This document shows, in pieces, positions 44,128 through 52,056 of a DNA stretch of 64,000 nucleotides (within the stretch, counting starts at the first letter, position 1; every line of letters begins with the position of its first letter). The notes under the pieces are model-generated. The model made no database searches, was not told where the DNA came from, and saw only the letters and a list, made by a program, of their open reading frames with translations. The stretch comes from Flavobacterium aquidurense (GTDB taxonomy: Bacteria; Bacteroidota; Bacteroidia; Flavobacteriales; Flavobacteriaceae): assembly GCA_900107365.1 (NCBI GenBank), contig FNPS01000008.1, positions 62,001 through 126,000 of the forward strand, in the 5' to 3' direction. A program made the position numbers and the translations under genes.

Positions 44128-44175
44128 AAATCCCAAATTCCAATCTTTACCTGATTTGAATTTGGGATTTTTTAA
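44128..44175 (+). terminator. Rho-independent terminator after ettA
   Basis: 13-bp arms AAATCCCAAATTC (44128-44140) and GAATTTGGGATTT (44158-44170) with a 17-nt loop, then a T run. Confidence 0.85.
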
Positions 44176-44200
44176 TTTTGTTTATTCACGCATTTTATGT

Positions 44201-44296
44201 TCATTTCGACGAAGGAGAAATCACACTAGAAATTCGACAAAGATTAGACTCTCGTTGCGGAGTTACTTGCGGGGGATTTCTCCTTCGTCGAAATGA
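44201..44296. repeat. REP-like palindrome pair
   Basis: Perfect 22-bp arms lie at 44201-44222 and 44275-44296 (core TTTCGACGAAGGAGAAATC and its complement), 52 bp apart. Higher GC than the surrounding gap. Similar to repetitive extragenic palindromes; it lies 600 bp from the GIY-YIG cassette. Confidence 0.8.
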
Positions 44297-44342
44297 CAAT
44301 ATTGTGTAAAGATTGGAATTTGGAATTTATAAATTGGAATTT

Positions 44343-44786
44343 TTAAAGAAACTTCGCTTTTAATTCCGGCGTAGGAATCATGCAGCTTTCTTTTTTCCCG
44401 TACCATTTATATCGGTTTTTGGCAATATAGTCGTAAATATAATTCCTTAATTTTTCAGGAAAAATTTTAAATATCGAAATCAAGCTATAAATTCCTCCCA
44501 AGTCTTCTGCTATTTCTATAGCTGCTGAAGATTTATAATAGTAAGCAACTCCAGGATGATATAAAATTATACTATCTATTTTATTTTGATCAACCCCAAT
44601 ATATCTACAAATTTCATTTCCCAATTCTGATTGTAAAGCGACAAAACGAAAAATATCTTTTTTATCATTTTTGATGATAAATTGAACTGCGCTGTTGCAA
44701 AGATTGCAAACGCCGTCGAAAAGGATTATTTTTTTGTCTTTAGGAATGTTTGCAAGTAATGACGCAATTTCGGTTTGTGTTTTCAT
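44343..44786 (-). CDS. DCC-family thiol-disulfide oxidoreductase-like protein (DUF393)
   Basis: A 147-aa protein with IILFDGVCNLCNSAVQFIIKND (~20-41), whose DxxCxxC motif names the DCC family. Later blocks FRFVALQSELG and IILYHPGVAYYYKSSAAIEIAEDLGGIYSL are also typical. Thioredoxin-like fold; substrate unknown. Its start lies just upstream of the inverted repeat cassette, which may have displaced its original promoter. Confidence 0.88.
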   Translation of the reverse strand: MKTQTEIASLLANIPKDKKIILFDGVCNLCNSAVQFIIKNDKKDIFRFVALQSELGNEICRYIGVDQNKIDSIILYHPGVAYYYKSSAAIEIAEDLGGIYSLISIFKIFPEKLRNYIYDYIAKNRYKWYGKKESCMIPTPELKAKFL

Positions 44787-44813
44787 ATACTGTAATTGCT
44801 TATTTTGGTGAGA

Positions 44814-44868
44814 TTGCTTCGTTCCTCGTAAAGCCGCACATGCAAGGTCATTGCGAGGAACGAAGCAA
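44814..44868. repeat. Palindrome with 15-bp arms at the cassette edge
   Basis: TTGCTTCGTTCCTCG (44814-44828) and CGAGGAACGAAGCAA (44854-44868) are perfect complements separated by 25 bp. The right arm is the outer part of the cassette's left terminal repeat. Confidence 0.8.
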
Positions 44869-45315
44869 CCACACTGTGTTTTTTCATTTTTATTATACTA
44901 TCATTATGCCTTCAATTTCTTCAAACAAATCTTTCCAAGTTGGATTCATCGAATGAATGAGTTCATTCTTTGCTTCTCTTGATCCAGCTTTGATTTGCTT
45001 TTCTCTACCTATTGTATCTTCGATCAATTGAAATTGTTCGTAATAAACTAGAATATTTACATTATATTTTGCAGAGAACGATTTTGGGTACTTTTTATTT
45101 TTATGTTCTAGAATTCCTTTTGGTAGATTTGAAGTTACACCAGTGTAAATTACTGTTTGATGTTTATTGGTAATGAGGTATACGAATCCTGGTTTCATAT
45201 TTTATTTTTTTGAGTTGTCAATTTCTTGAAGAAAAAGAGGGAATAGCGCTTTGATTCCATTAAGCAAGTGTGAACTTACTTATGTTCGTGTGGTTGCTTC
45301 GTTCCTCGCAATGAC
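44847..45315. mobile_element. Cassette with perfect 28-bp terminal inverted repeats around a GIY-YIG gene
   Basis: The 28 bases at 44847-44874 are the exact reverse complement of 45288-45315; homology stops abruptly at both ends. The 469-bp segment contains only the GIY-YIG gene (18 bp and 89 bp inside the repeats). No transposase is encoded. The sequence shows the repeats and the gene; the reading as a small mobile or REP-like element moved by the GIY-YIG protein is inference. Confidence 0.6.
44893..45198 (-). CDS. GIY-YIG nuclease-like protein, catalytic Arg apparently lost
   Basis: A 101-aa protein of the single-domain GIY-YIG family. The GIY part is FVYLITN and the YIG part YTGVTSNL, followed by ILEHKNKKYPKSFSAKYNVNILVYYEQF and the metal Glu E66 in GREKQIK. 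Family members normally have Arg before the I-x-E-H-K; here it is G28 (PKGILEHK), a one-base change from AGA to GGA. Cutting activity may therefore be lost. Flanked by perfect 28-bp inverted repeats. Confidence 0.82.
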   Translation of the reverse strand: MKPGFVYLITNKHQTVIYTGVTSNLPKGILEHKNKKYPKSFSAKYNVNILVYYEQFQLIEDTIGREKQIKAGSREAKNELIHSMNPTWKDLFEEIEGIMIV

Positions 45316-45559
45316 AAAACTAAAAAAAATAAGTTTATGTAAGATTTTTAGTATTATATATTTTATCTATTAAGAGTTATAATTTAATAAATTTACCAAA
45401 TCAAAATAGACCCTCATAAATTTATTTTAAAAGCTTTTTGTAAATTTCGGATGTTGACTCTCGTATTTTTGAAGATCTTTGTTTAAATCGCTTTATTTTG
45501 ATTTTTTAATATTTCCCTTCATAATTTAAAACCTGAAAACCGAGACTGCGACTGAAAAC
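45199..45559. other. Intergenic region, no clear gene
   Basis: 361 bp between two minus-strand genes. It holds the right repeat of the cassette (45288-45315) and AT-rich sequence. A short minus-strand open stretch reading DLNKDLQKYESQHPKFTK (around 45428-45492) looks protein-like but has no start and is bounded by stops; it may be a decayed gene end. GACTGCGACTGAAAAC near 45543 belongs to the dispersed GTCGCAGT family. Confidence 0.45.
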
Positions 45560-47725
45560 TTATTTCTTCCCCGCCTCAACAAATTCCAATTCATCTAAAC
45601 TTACTTTCGAAGTAAAGATTCCGTAATTTACAGTTGCTTTATTTTTTTCTATTGAATCGATACTTCCAACAGATCTTCCATCTAACATTCTTACACGGTC
45701 ACCAACTTTTAAAATTGGTTTTGGTTTTTCGATAACAGGTTTGAGTTTCTTTTCTTTTTTCTCTTTTCGAATTTCTTCAACCTGAACTGAAACTTCAGCA
45801 ATAACTTCTTTTTTCTTTTCGATTATAGCTTTAGCTTCTTTTGGAGTTGCTTTTTTACGTTTTGAATTTTCAATTTCTATGATTTTCAAAAACTCACCAA
45901 TAAGTTCCTTCTTGTTTTTATTGTTAAAATATTTTTCAGAGATGTCTTCAATTTTCTGACCAATGTAAATCGTCTTTTGGTTGCTATCATATAATTCCTG
46001 GTAGCTTTCCAGTTTTTGTTTGATTTTTACATTAATGTTTTCCATCTTTTTGCTTTCCTCACGTGCACGAGTTTCTTCTTCCTTTAAATTAATGGAAGTT
46101 TTTTCAAGCTTTGATCTTTCTTTTTGAAGAGTTGCAATCGTTTTGTCAAAACGAACTTTTCCAACTTCAATTTTCTTTTTGGCTCGATTGATCAATCCAA
46201 ACGGAATACCATTTTTTAAGGCAACCTCAAAAGTAAATGAACTTCCTGCCTGACCCAAAGCCAGTTTATACATTGGCTCCAATGATTTCTCATCGAACAT
46301 CATATTTGCATTTGTTGCAAATGGCAATTCGTTAGCGAGAATTTTCAAATTGGAATAATGTGTTGTAATAATTCCGAAGGCTTCACGATGGTAAAATTCT
46401 TCTAAGAAAATTTCAGCCAAAGCACCACCTAATTCCGGATCAGAACCCGTACCAAATTCATCAATCAAAAACATGGTTTTCTTGTTGCATTTTTTCAAGA
46501 AGTAATTCATGTTTTTTAGACGATAACTATAAGTACTTAAATGATTTTCAATAGATTGATTGTCTCCAATATCAGTTAAAATTCTGTCAAATAAGAAAGT
46601 TTCACTACGTTCGTGAACAGGAATCAACATTCCTGATTGTAACATCAATTGCAATAAACCAACGGTTTTAAGCGAAATAGTTTTCCCACCTGCATTTGGA
46701 CCTGAGATTACAATAATTCTGTTATCTTGTTTTAATTCAATAGTTTGCGGATGTGTAACTTCGTTTTTTTGCTTATTATTCAAATACAAAATAGGATGAT
46801 ACGCTTCTCTAAAGAATAATCTTCTTTCTTCGGTAATTGTCGGTAATATTCCGTTGATTCTATTAGCATATTTAGCTTTTCCGGAAACCACATCAATATC
46901 ACTTAAAAATTCCTGATACTCAATTAATAAAGGTAAATAAGGACGAATTTGATTGGATAGTTGTTTTAGAATTCGGGTAATTTCTTCTTTTTCTTCATAT
47001 TCCAGATTCGCTAATTCTCTGGAATATTGTAAAGTAGCTTCCGGTTCAATATAAGCGATACTTCCGGTTTTAGAACTTCCTAAAATAGAACCTTTTACTT
47101 TGCGACGGTACATGGCTAAAACCGCTAATACTCTACGGTTTTGAACAAAGCTTTCCTTAATATCGTCCAGATAACCAAGGCTGTTATTATGTGAAAGAGC
47201 AACTCCAAAACTTTGATTGACTTTACCGCGAACAATATTCATATTCTGACGAATACTTAGTAAAGCAGGAGATGCATTGTCTTTTATCTCTCCATATTTA
47301 TCTACAATCGCGTCGATTAAAGTTACAATGTCCTTTGTATATTCAACTCTTGAAGCTCTAGCGTTTAAATTTGGATAATAATCATCGAATTTTTTCAGGA
47401 AATTTAAAAGAAAATTTGTAGTCGATGAAAGTGTAGCAATTTTTCTAAAACTACCAACCTCCAGAAAACTATCTTCAATTGCCAGAAATTTGATTTCGTG
47501 TGTAATAGCGTCAAATCCGTGATTCGGAATAGCGTTGTTATTTTGAAAAGACGAAACATATTCTGATGTCTGCATCAAAGCCTGCATCAAGGTTTCTTTG
47601 TCTCTAAATGGTGTTATTTGTAAAGCTTTTTCTTTTCCAATATCTGTGTTACAGCCAGCCGAAATGGTTTCGAGCACTGTTGGAAATTGTAAATCTTGTA
47701 ATGTTTTTTCGGTAATGGATATCAT
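45560..47725 (-). CDS. mutS2: MutS2-family ATPase lacking the Smr nuclease domain
   Basis: A 721-aa protein. The N-terminal core MISITEKTLQDLQFPTVLETI is MutS2-like. Then comes the ATPase with Walker A ISGPNAGGKTISLKTVGL and Walker B LIDEFGTGSDPELGGALAE, followed by a long coiled coil (~520-620). The C-terminus ends with a KOW-like stretch (KVGDRVRMLDGRSVGSIDSIEKNKATVNYG), not the Smr endonuclease domain of Bacillus MutS2. It probably acts on ribosomes or recombination intermediates. ATG 47725 is used; a longer frame begins 27 nt upstream. Confidence 0.9.
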   Translation of the reverse strand: MISITEKTLQDLQFPTVLETISAGCNTDIGKEKALQITPFRDKETLMQALMQTSEYVSSFQNNNAIPNHGFDAITHEIKFLAIEDSFLEVGSFRKIATLSSTTNFLLNFLKKFDDYYPNLNARASRVEYTKDIVTLIDAIVDKYGEIKDNASPALLSIRQNMNIVRGKVNQSFGVALSHNNSLGYLDDIKESFVQNRRVLAVLAMYRRKVKGSILGSSKTGSIAYIEPEATLQYSRELANLEYEEKEEITRILKQLSNQIRPYLPLLIEYQEFLSDIDVVSGKAKYANRINGILPTITEERRLFFREAYHPILYLNNKQKNEVTHPQTIELKQDNRIIVISGPNAGGKTISLKTVGLLQLMLQSGMLIPVHERSETFLFDRILTDIGDNQSIENHLSTYSYRLKNMNYFLKKCNKKTMFLIDEFGTGSDPELGGALAEIFLEEFYHREAFGIITTHYSNLKILANELPFATNANMMFDEKSLEPMYKLALGQAGSSFTFEVALKNGIPFGLINRAKKKIEVGKVRFDKTIATLQKERSKLEKTSINLKEEETRAREESKKMENINVKIKQKLESYQELYDSNQKTIYIGQKIEDISEKYFNNKNKKELIGEFLKIIEIENSKRKKATPKEAKAIIEKKKEVIAEVSVQVEEIRKEKKEKKLKPVIEKPKPILKVGDRVRMLDGRSVGSIDSIEKNKATVNYGIFTSKVSLDELEFVEAGKK

Positions 47726-47835
47726 TATATATCGTAAGTTGTAAAGGTTCAAAGTTACAAAGTTTTAAAACGAAATAGTACTATTAATTAGTACTTTGAA
47801 AAAAACTTTGCGAAATTTGTAATAAATTTAATTAT

Positions 47836-48504
47836 ATGAAAATTAATCTTTCTAAGGAATGGCAAGATGTTTTAGCTAACGAAATTGCAAAACCGTATTT
47901 TAACGAATTGCTTTCCTCTTTAGAGGAAGATTGCAAACATCATATATGCTATCCGCCTTTAGATTTGATTTTTTCTGCTTTTAATCACTGTTCTTTCAAA
48001 GATGTAAAAGTGGTTATTATTGGCCAGGATCCCTATCATGGAGCGGGAGAGGCTAATGGTTTGAGCTTTTCAGTAAATGATAATGTAAAAATCCCGCCTT
48101 CTTTACGTAATATTTTCAGGGAAATAAATTCAGATTTAGATTCTGTTTTTATGCCAACTTCCGGGAATTTAGAAAAATGGGCAGATCAGGGTGTTTTACT
48201 TTTGAATGCTTCTTTGACAGTTCGAAAAGACGTCCCAAATAGTCATAAACATTTAAAATGGAATCTTTTTACAGATGCCGTTATTCAGACGATTTCAGAT
48301 AAAAACGAAAATGTTGTCTTTTTATTATGGGGGAGCTTTGCTCAGAAAAAAGGATTAAAAATTGATCGTTCAAAACATTATGTTTTAGAATCAGGACATC
48401 CATCTCCAATGAGTGCCAATCAGGGAAAATGGTTTGGTAATAAACATTTTAGTAAAACAAATGTGTTTCTGAGGTCAAAAGGACTTAAGGAAATTGAGTG
48501 GTAA
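47836..48504 (+). CDS. ung: Uracil-DNA glycosylase
   Basis: A 222-aa base-excision repair enzyme that removes uracil from DNA. Family 1 motifs are complete: VVIIGQDPYHGAGEANGLSF with D65 and LESGHPSPMSANQGKWFG with H188. The middle has the conserved WADQGVLLLNASLTVRKDVPNSHKHL. ATG 47836 follows a short A/T leader. Divergent from mutS2 and monocistronic. Confidence 0.97.
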   Translation: MKINLSKEWQDVLANEIAKPYFNELLSSLEEDCKHHICYPPLDLIFSAFNHCSFKDVKVVIIGQDPYHGAGEANGLSFSVNDNVKIPPSLRNIFREINSDLDSVFMPTSGNLEKWADQGVLLLNASLTVRKDVPNSHKHLKWNLFTDAVIQTISDKNENVVFLLWGSFAQKKGLKIDRSKHYVLESGHPSPMSANQGKWFGNKHFSKTNVFLRSKGLKEIEW

Positions 48505-48580
48505 AACACTAATTAGACGAATTTTTACCAATTGAATATTTTGCAAATTCTAGTTAGTAAAAATTCTGAAAACTGTGTTT

Positions 48581-48967
48581 TTATTTTTCAGCCGGTTTCT
48601 TTACAATTTCTTCTAAAACCGCTTTATTCTCATAATTCGTAATTTTAAGGATAATCTCCTGGTTTTTTACTGTCTTTCCTTCGATGATATATAATTTCCC
48701 TTTATTAAACGGAACATTACTTTGATCAAAATCAACATCTCCAAATTGTAGCGTATTTTTGATATCTGTAGTGTCAACCCATTTTTCGTTCAAAGTCTGA
48801 ATTGCTTTATCGGAATATTGAAAAGGTTTTGTGCGTAAATTATTTAAAACCCTGGCATTTGGAAAGTAATTGCAACGCGTATCTTTTCCACTAAAAACAA
48901 GGGCTACAAAAAAGCATCCCATAATCAAACCAATCAAATAATAAGCAAAACGATGTACGAACTTCAT
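48581..48967 (-). CDS. Membrane-anchored conserved protein, function unknown
   Basis: A 128-aa protein with one N-terminal membrane helix (FAYYLIGLIMGCFFVALVF). A short domain with FPNARVLNNLRTKPFQYSDKAIQTL and a beta-rich C-terminus follow. Conserved in Flavobacteriia downstream of alanine dehydrogenase (DUF4258-like, recalled from memory, unverified). It starts 37 nt after that gene's stop. The start is set at MKFVHRF; an upstream ATG adds six residues. Confidence 0.7.
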   Translation of the reverse strand: MKFVHRFAYYLIGLIMGCFFVALVFSGKDTRCNYFPNARVLNNLRTKPFQYSDKAIQTLNEKWVDTTDIKNTLQFGDVDFDQSNVPFNKGKLYIIEGKTVKNQEIILKITNYENKAVLEEIVKKPAEK

Positions 48968-49003
48968 GAAATAATTTTTTTGCAAAGGTAAGCTAAAGTT
49001 CCT

Positions 49004-50203
49004 TTAAAATACAAGTAAATTAATATCGTTGTCTGGCAAATCAAACCAATCGCCAATTGCTTTATTTGTTAGGATTCCGTGGTATAAATAAACTCCGTTT
49101 TTCAAACCTTTATTACATCTGATAGAGCTTTCCAAACCACCGTCGTCTGCTATTTGAAGTAGATATGGCGTTAATATATTACTGATTGATAATGAGGCAG
49201 TTTTGGAATATCTTGACGGGATATTTGGTACACAATAATGCAAAACATTACTTTTTATGAAAGTTGGTTTTTCATGAGTAGTAACTTCTGAAGTTTCAAA
49301 ACATCCACCGGTATCAATACTAACATCGACAATTACGGCTCCTTTTTTCATATGCTCCACCATAGTTTCTGTTACTACAATTGGGCAGCGTTCTTTTCCA
49401 CGCATGGCGCCAATGGCTACGTCACAACGTCTCAAAGCTTTTAATAAAGCTTTTTGCTGAACTGTTGAAGTGAAAATTCTTTGATTTAAATTATTCTGTA
49501 GACGACGTAATTTAGTAATCGAATTATCGAAAACTTTTACGTTTGCACCAAGTCCAATTGCTGTTTTAGCAGCAAATTCACCAACAGTTCCGGCACCTAA
49601 AATCACAACTTCAGTAGGAGGGACTCCGGTAATATTTCCAAATAAAAGTCCTTTACCAAATTCATCCGTAATCATTAATTCGGCAGCAATAAGTATAGAA
49701 GCTGTTCCCGCTATTTCGCTTAAGGATTTTACTGCAGGATAGGATCCGTCTTCATCTTTGATATATTCAAATGCTAAGGCAGTTATCTTTTTTTGCGCTA
49801 AAGCTTCAAAGTATTCTTTCTTTTTTGTCTTTAATTGAATAGCTGAAATAATAATCGTTTCAGGATTAATCATCTTTATTTCAGCCAAAGTTGGCGGTTC
49901 TACTTTAAGTAACATCGGACAGCCAAAAACTTTTTTAGTATCTTTTGTAACTTCTGCACCTGCATCGCTATATTCCTTATCAGAATAACTCGAACTCTCT
50001 CCGGCTCCAGACTCAATCATTACACGATGACCTTCATAGGTAAGTGAATTTACAGCGTCCGGCGTCAGGCAAATACGACGTTCCTGATAACTGGTTTCTT
50101 TAGGTATTCCTATGAAAAGTTCTCTTTTAAATCGGCCCACTTCAAGTTTTTCTTCTTGTGGCAACAATTGTTGTTTCGTAAATGGAGTTAAAGTAATTGA
50201 CAT
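49004..50203 (-). CDS. ald: Alanine dehydrogenase
   Basis: A 399-aa NAD-dependent enzyme converting alanine to pyruvate and ammonia. The N-terminal IGIPKETSYQERRICLTPDAVNSLTYEGHRVMIESGAG carries the family signature. A Rossmann domain (~185-320, VVILGAGTVGEFAAKTAIGLGANVKVFD) follows, with the substrate loop GAMRGKERCPIVVTETMVEHMKKGAVIVDVSIDTGGCFETS. The first 25 residues are longer than in Bacillus. Placed between a GNAT gene and the DUF4258-like gene, in the porX neighbourhood of Bacteroidota. Confidence 0.9.
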   Translation of the reverse strand: MSITLTPFTKQQLLPQEEKLEVGRFKRELFIGIPKETSYQERRICLTPDAVNSLTYEGHRVMIESGAGESSSYSDKEYSDAGAEVTKDTKKVFGCPMLLKVEPPTLAEIKMINPETIIISAIQLKTKKKEYFEALAQKKITALAFEYIKDEDGSYPAVKSLSEIAGTASILIAAELMITDEFGKGLLFGNITGVPPTEVVILGAGTVGEFAAKTAIGLGANVKVFDNSITKLRRLQNNLNQRIFTSTVQQKALLKALRRCDVAIGAMRGKERCPIVVTETMVEHMKKGAVIVDVSIDTGGCFETSEVTTHEKPTFIKSNVLHYCVPNIPSRYSKTASLSISNILTPYLLQIADDGGLESSIRCNKGLKNGVYLYHGILTNKAIGDWFDLPDNDINLLVF

Positions 50204-50286
50204 GGGTTGTGCAAATATTAAGAGTACAAATTACGTAAAAAGTTTTAAAATTAGTGCAAATTTTCTGCTAATAGTAAAAGTCAATA

Positions 50287-50751
50287 TTAAGAGATTGTTT
50301 TTTCCATTTTTATGTCGGCTCTTTCGTAGCTGACATCTCCTAATGGAACTTCAACAAAGCCAAATTTTTCGTATAAATGTAGCGCAGGAAGTAGAATTCT
50401 ATTAGAGTACAAAAGTAATTTTTTGATGTTATTTTCTTCTGCAACAGCTATGCAATGAACTAATAGCTTATTTCCCATTCCGAGACCTTGGGCTTTGTCT
50501 GAAACAGCCATTTTACTCAATTCGAAAGTAGTATTATCAATCTTCATTAACGAAACTGTTCCCAGGATTTCATCATTATATTTGGCGTAGAAAATCATTC
50601 CACCTTTATTAATAATTTCTTCTTGTGGATTTGAAAGCACTAATTCATCTTTCTCCTCAACTCTAAAATACTTTTGAAGCCATTCTATATTTAAGATTTT
50701 GATGTAGTCTTTTATATCTGGAGAATAGGGGATTATTTCTACTGTATTCAT
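50287..50751 (-). CDS. GNAT-family N-acetyltransferase
   Basis: A 154-aa protein. Core acetyl-CoA site ELSKMAVSDKAQGLGMGNKLLVHCIAVAEENNIKKLLLYSN, with the Q/RxxGxG/A signature in QGLGMG. The N-terminal half is the substrate part (YIKILNIEWLQKYF). Substrate unknown. Monocistronic or loosely linked to the 50769 gene (17 nt). Confidence 0.9.
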   Translation of the reverse strand: MNTVEIIPYSPDIKDYIKILNIEWLQKYFRVEEKDELVLSNPQEEIINKGGMIFYAKYNDEILGTVSLMKIDNTTFELSKMAVSDKAQGLGMGNKLLVHCIAVAEENNIKKLLLYSNRILLPALHLYEKFGFVEVPLGDVSYERADIKMEKTIS

Positions 50752-50768
50752 ATTGTATTTAAACTAAT

Positions 50769-51512
50769 TTATTGAATGCTATCTGTACTTTTCTCAACAG
50801 GTTCTTCGCTTTCGCCATCTTCTTCAAATTCGTCCTTTCTATTTAAGTCCTCGTTGTCATATTGATAGTAATCTTCAAATTTCTTAGAGTCTTTATTATA
50901 AATAATAACTCTCTTGTAGCTTTTAAATTTTAATAAAATTCCATCTGCTGGAGAAGGAGTAAGTTTCATTTCTTCTAAATAAATCAATGCCTTTTTTTTA
51001 AAACTGGTAATGGTTGGTAGTTCGCTATGATATTCTTTTTTGAATAGAACATCACCACGTTCTGATATTATGTATATAATACTACTTTCGAAATCTTGTT
51101 TTTCCAATAAAAATGCCAATTCAATATTTTGTGCACTTTTATTGTTGGTGAAATTACCATATGCAATTACCTTTTTTGCCCGATCTTTTATTTTTGTGAA
51201 AAAATATTGACTATCGTCTCCATCTATATTATAATATTTATTGTCTTTAAAAATTTTTACAATTCCTCTTTTAAAATTTAATGGAATATCATCGTATTCT
51301 GAAATTGTAAATGTTCGAGCTCCCCAATAGTTGCAATCTTCTATTGACACCCAGCCACTAGACCATTCTTTATCAGATTCATAAGTAGTTTCAGCTTCTT
51401 CTGATTTAGTTTTTTCTTTGAATGTAAAAAATCCAATCGCAGATATTAAAACTAAACTACATATTACGATAATTCCCCATTTTTTGTACTTGCTTCTTTG
51501 TTTGTTTGTCAT
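50769..51512 (-). CDS. Membrane-anchored protein of unknown function
   Basis: A 247-aa protein: basic N-terminus (TNKQRSKYKKWG), one membrane helix (IIVICSLVLISAIGFF), then a hydrophilic domain rich in charged residues, with a Glu-rich tail (EFEEDGESEEPVEKS). No family recognised. The globular part has WSSGWVSIEDCNYWGARTFTISEYDD and repeated DNKYY/KDSKKF, beta-rich by composition. No enzyme motif visible. It lies between tsaE and the GNAT gene on the same strand and could be a later insertion in a conserved operon. Confidence 0.6.
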   Translation of the reverse strand: MTNKQRSKYKKWGIIVICSLVLISAIGFFTFKEKTKSEEAETTYESDKEWSSGWVSIEDCNYWGARTFTISEYDDIPLNFKRGIVKIFKDNKYYNIDGDDSQYFFTKIKDRAKKVIAYGNFTNNKSAQNIELAFLLEKQDFESSIIYIISERGDVLFKKEYHSELPTITSFKKKALIYLEEMKLTPSPADGILLKFKSYKRVIIYNKDSKKFEDYYQYDNEDLNRKDEFEEDGESEEPVEKSTDSIQ

Positions 51513-51562
51513 AAATAATTATTCGTTTATTTGTAAATATAATCTTACAAAAATACAAATAA

Positions 51563-51970
51563 TTATTTTAATTCCAAAGTTCTCTTTCCATCAGTCAATA
51601 ACTCAATTGTCACTGTAGAATGTTCTTCCGGAATTAAACTGGCAATTTTTTCAGACCATTCAATAAAACACCAATTTCCAGAATACAAATAATCATCAAC
51701 ACCAATATCAAGTGCTTCTGTTTCTTTATTTAAACGGTAAAAATCAAAATGATAAACAATTTGATTGTTAGAAGTATAATATTCATTAACTAAAGAAAAG
51801 GTTGGGCTGCTTGTAGCGCCTTCAACCCCTAAACTTTTGCATAATTGTTTGATTAAAGTAGTTTTTCCAACTCCCATTTCACCATTAAAAAGAATGATTT
51901 TTTTTGGATTTGAAGCTATAATTTGCTCCGCTACTTCCTGAATTTGATCTAATGAAAAAACGATATTCAT
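51563..51970 (-). CDS. tsaE: tRNA threonylcarbamoyl adenosine biosynthesis ATPase TsaE
   Basis: A 135-aa P-loop ATPase working with TsaD/TsaB in t6A37 formation. Walker A NGEMGVGKTTLI (29-40), switch LGVEGATSSPTFSLVNEY, and W-containing WCFIEWSEKIASLIPEE. The start codon is 87 nt after the porX stop, and an 18-bp inverted repeat lies between them. Confidence 0.94.
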   Translation of the reverse strand: MNIVFSLDQIQEVAEQIIASNPKKIILFNGEMGVGKTTLIKQLCKSLGVEGATSSPTFSLVNEYYTSNNQIVYHFDFYRLNKETEALDIGVDDYLYSGNWCFIEWSEKIASLIPEEHSTVTIELLTDGKRTLELK

Positions 51971-51996
51971 TTTTATATTTATTTATTATATAGTCT

Positions 51997-52042
51997 CAGT
52001 TTACAGTCACAGTTTTAAGTTTTCAACTGCGACTGTAAACTG
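51997..52042. repeat. Inverted intergenic repeat between porX and tsaE
   Basis: CAGTTTACAGTCACAGTT (51997-52014) and AACTGCGACTGTAAACTG (52025-52042) match at 17 of 18 positions with a 10-nt loop. Member of the GACTGTAAACTG family. Confidence 0.65.
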
Positions 52043-52056
52043 CGACTGAATACTTT

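Noticed and set aside
45428..45492. Small gene on the minus strand (DLNKDLQKY...)
   Set aside because: Short, no start codon, bounded by stops; at most a decayed remnant.
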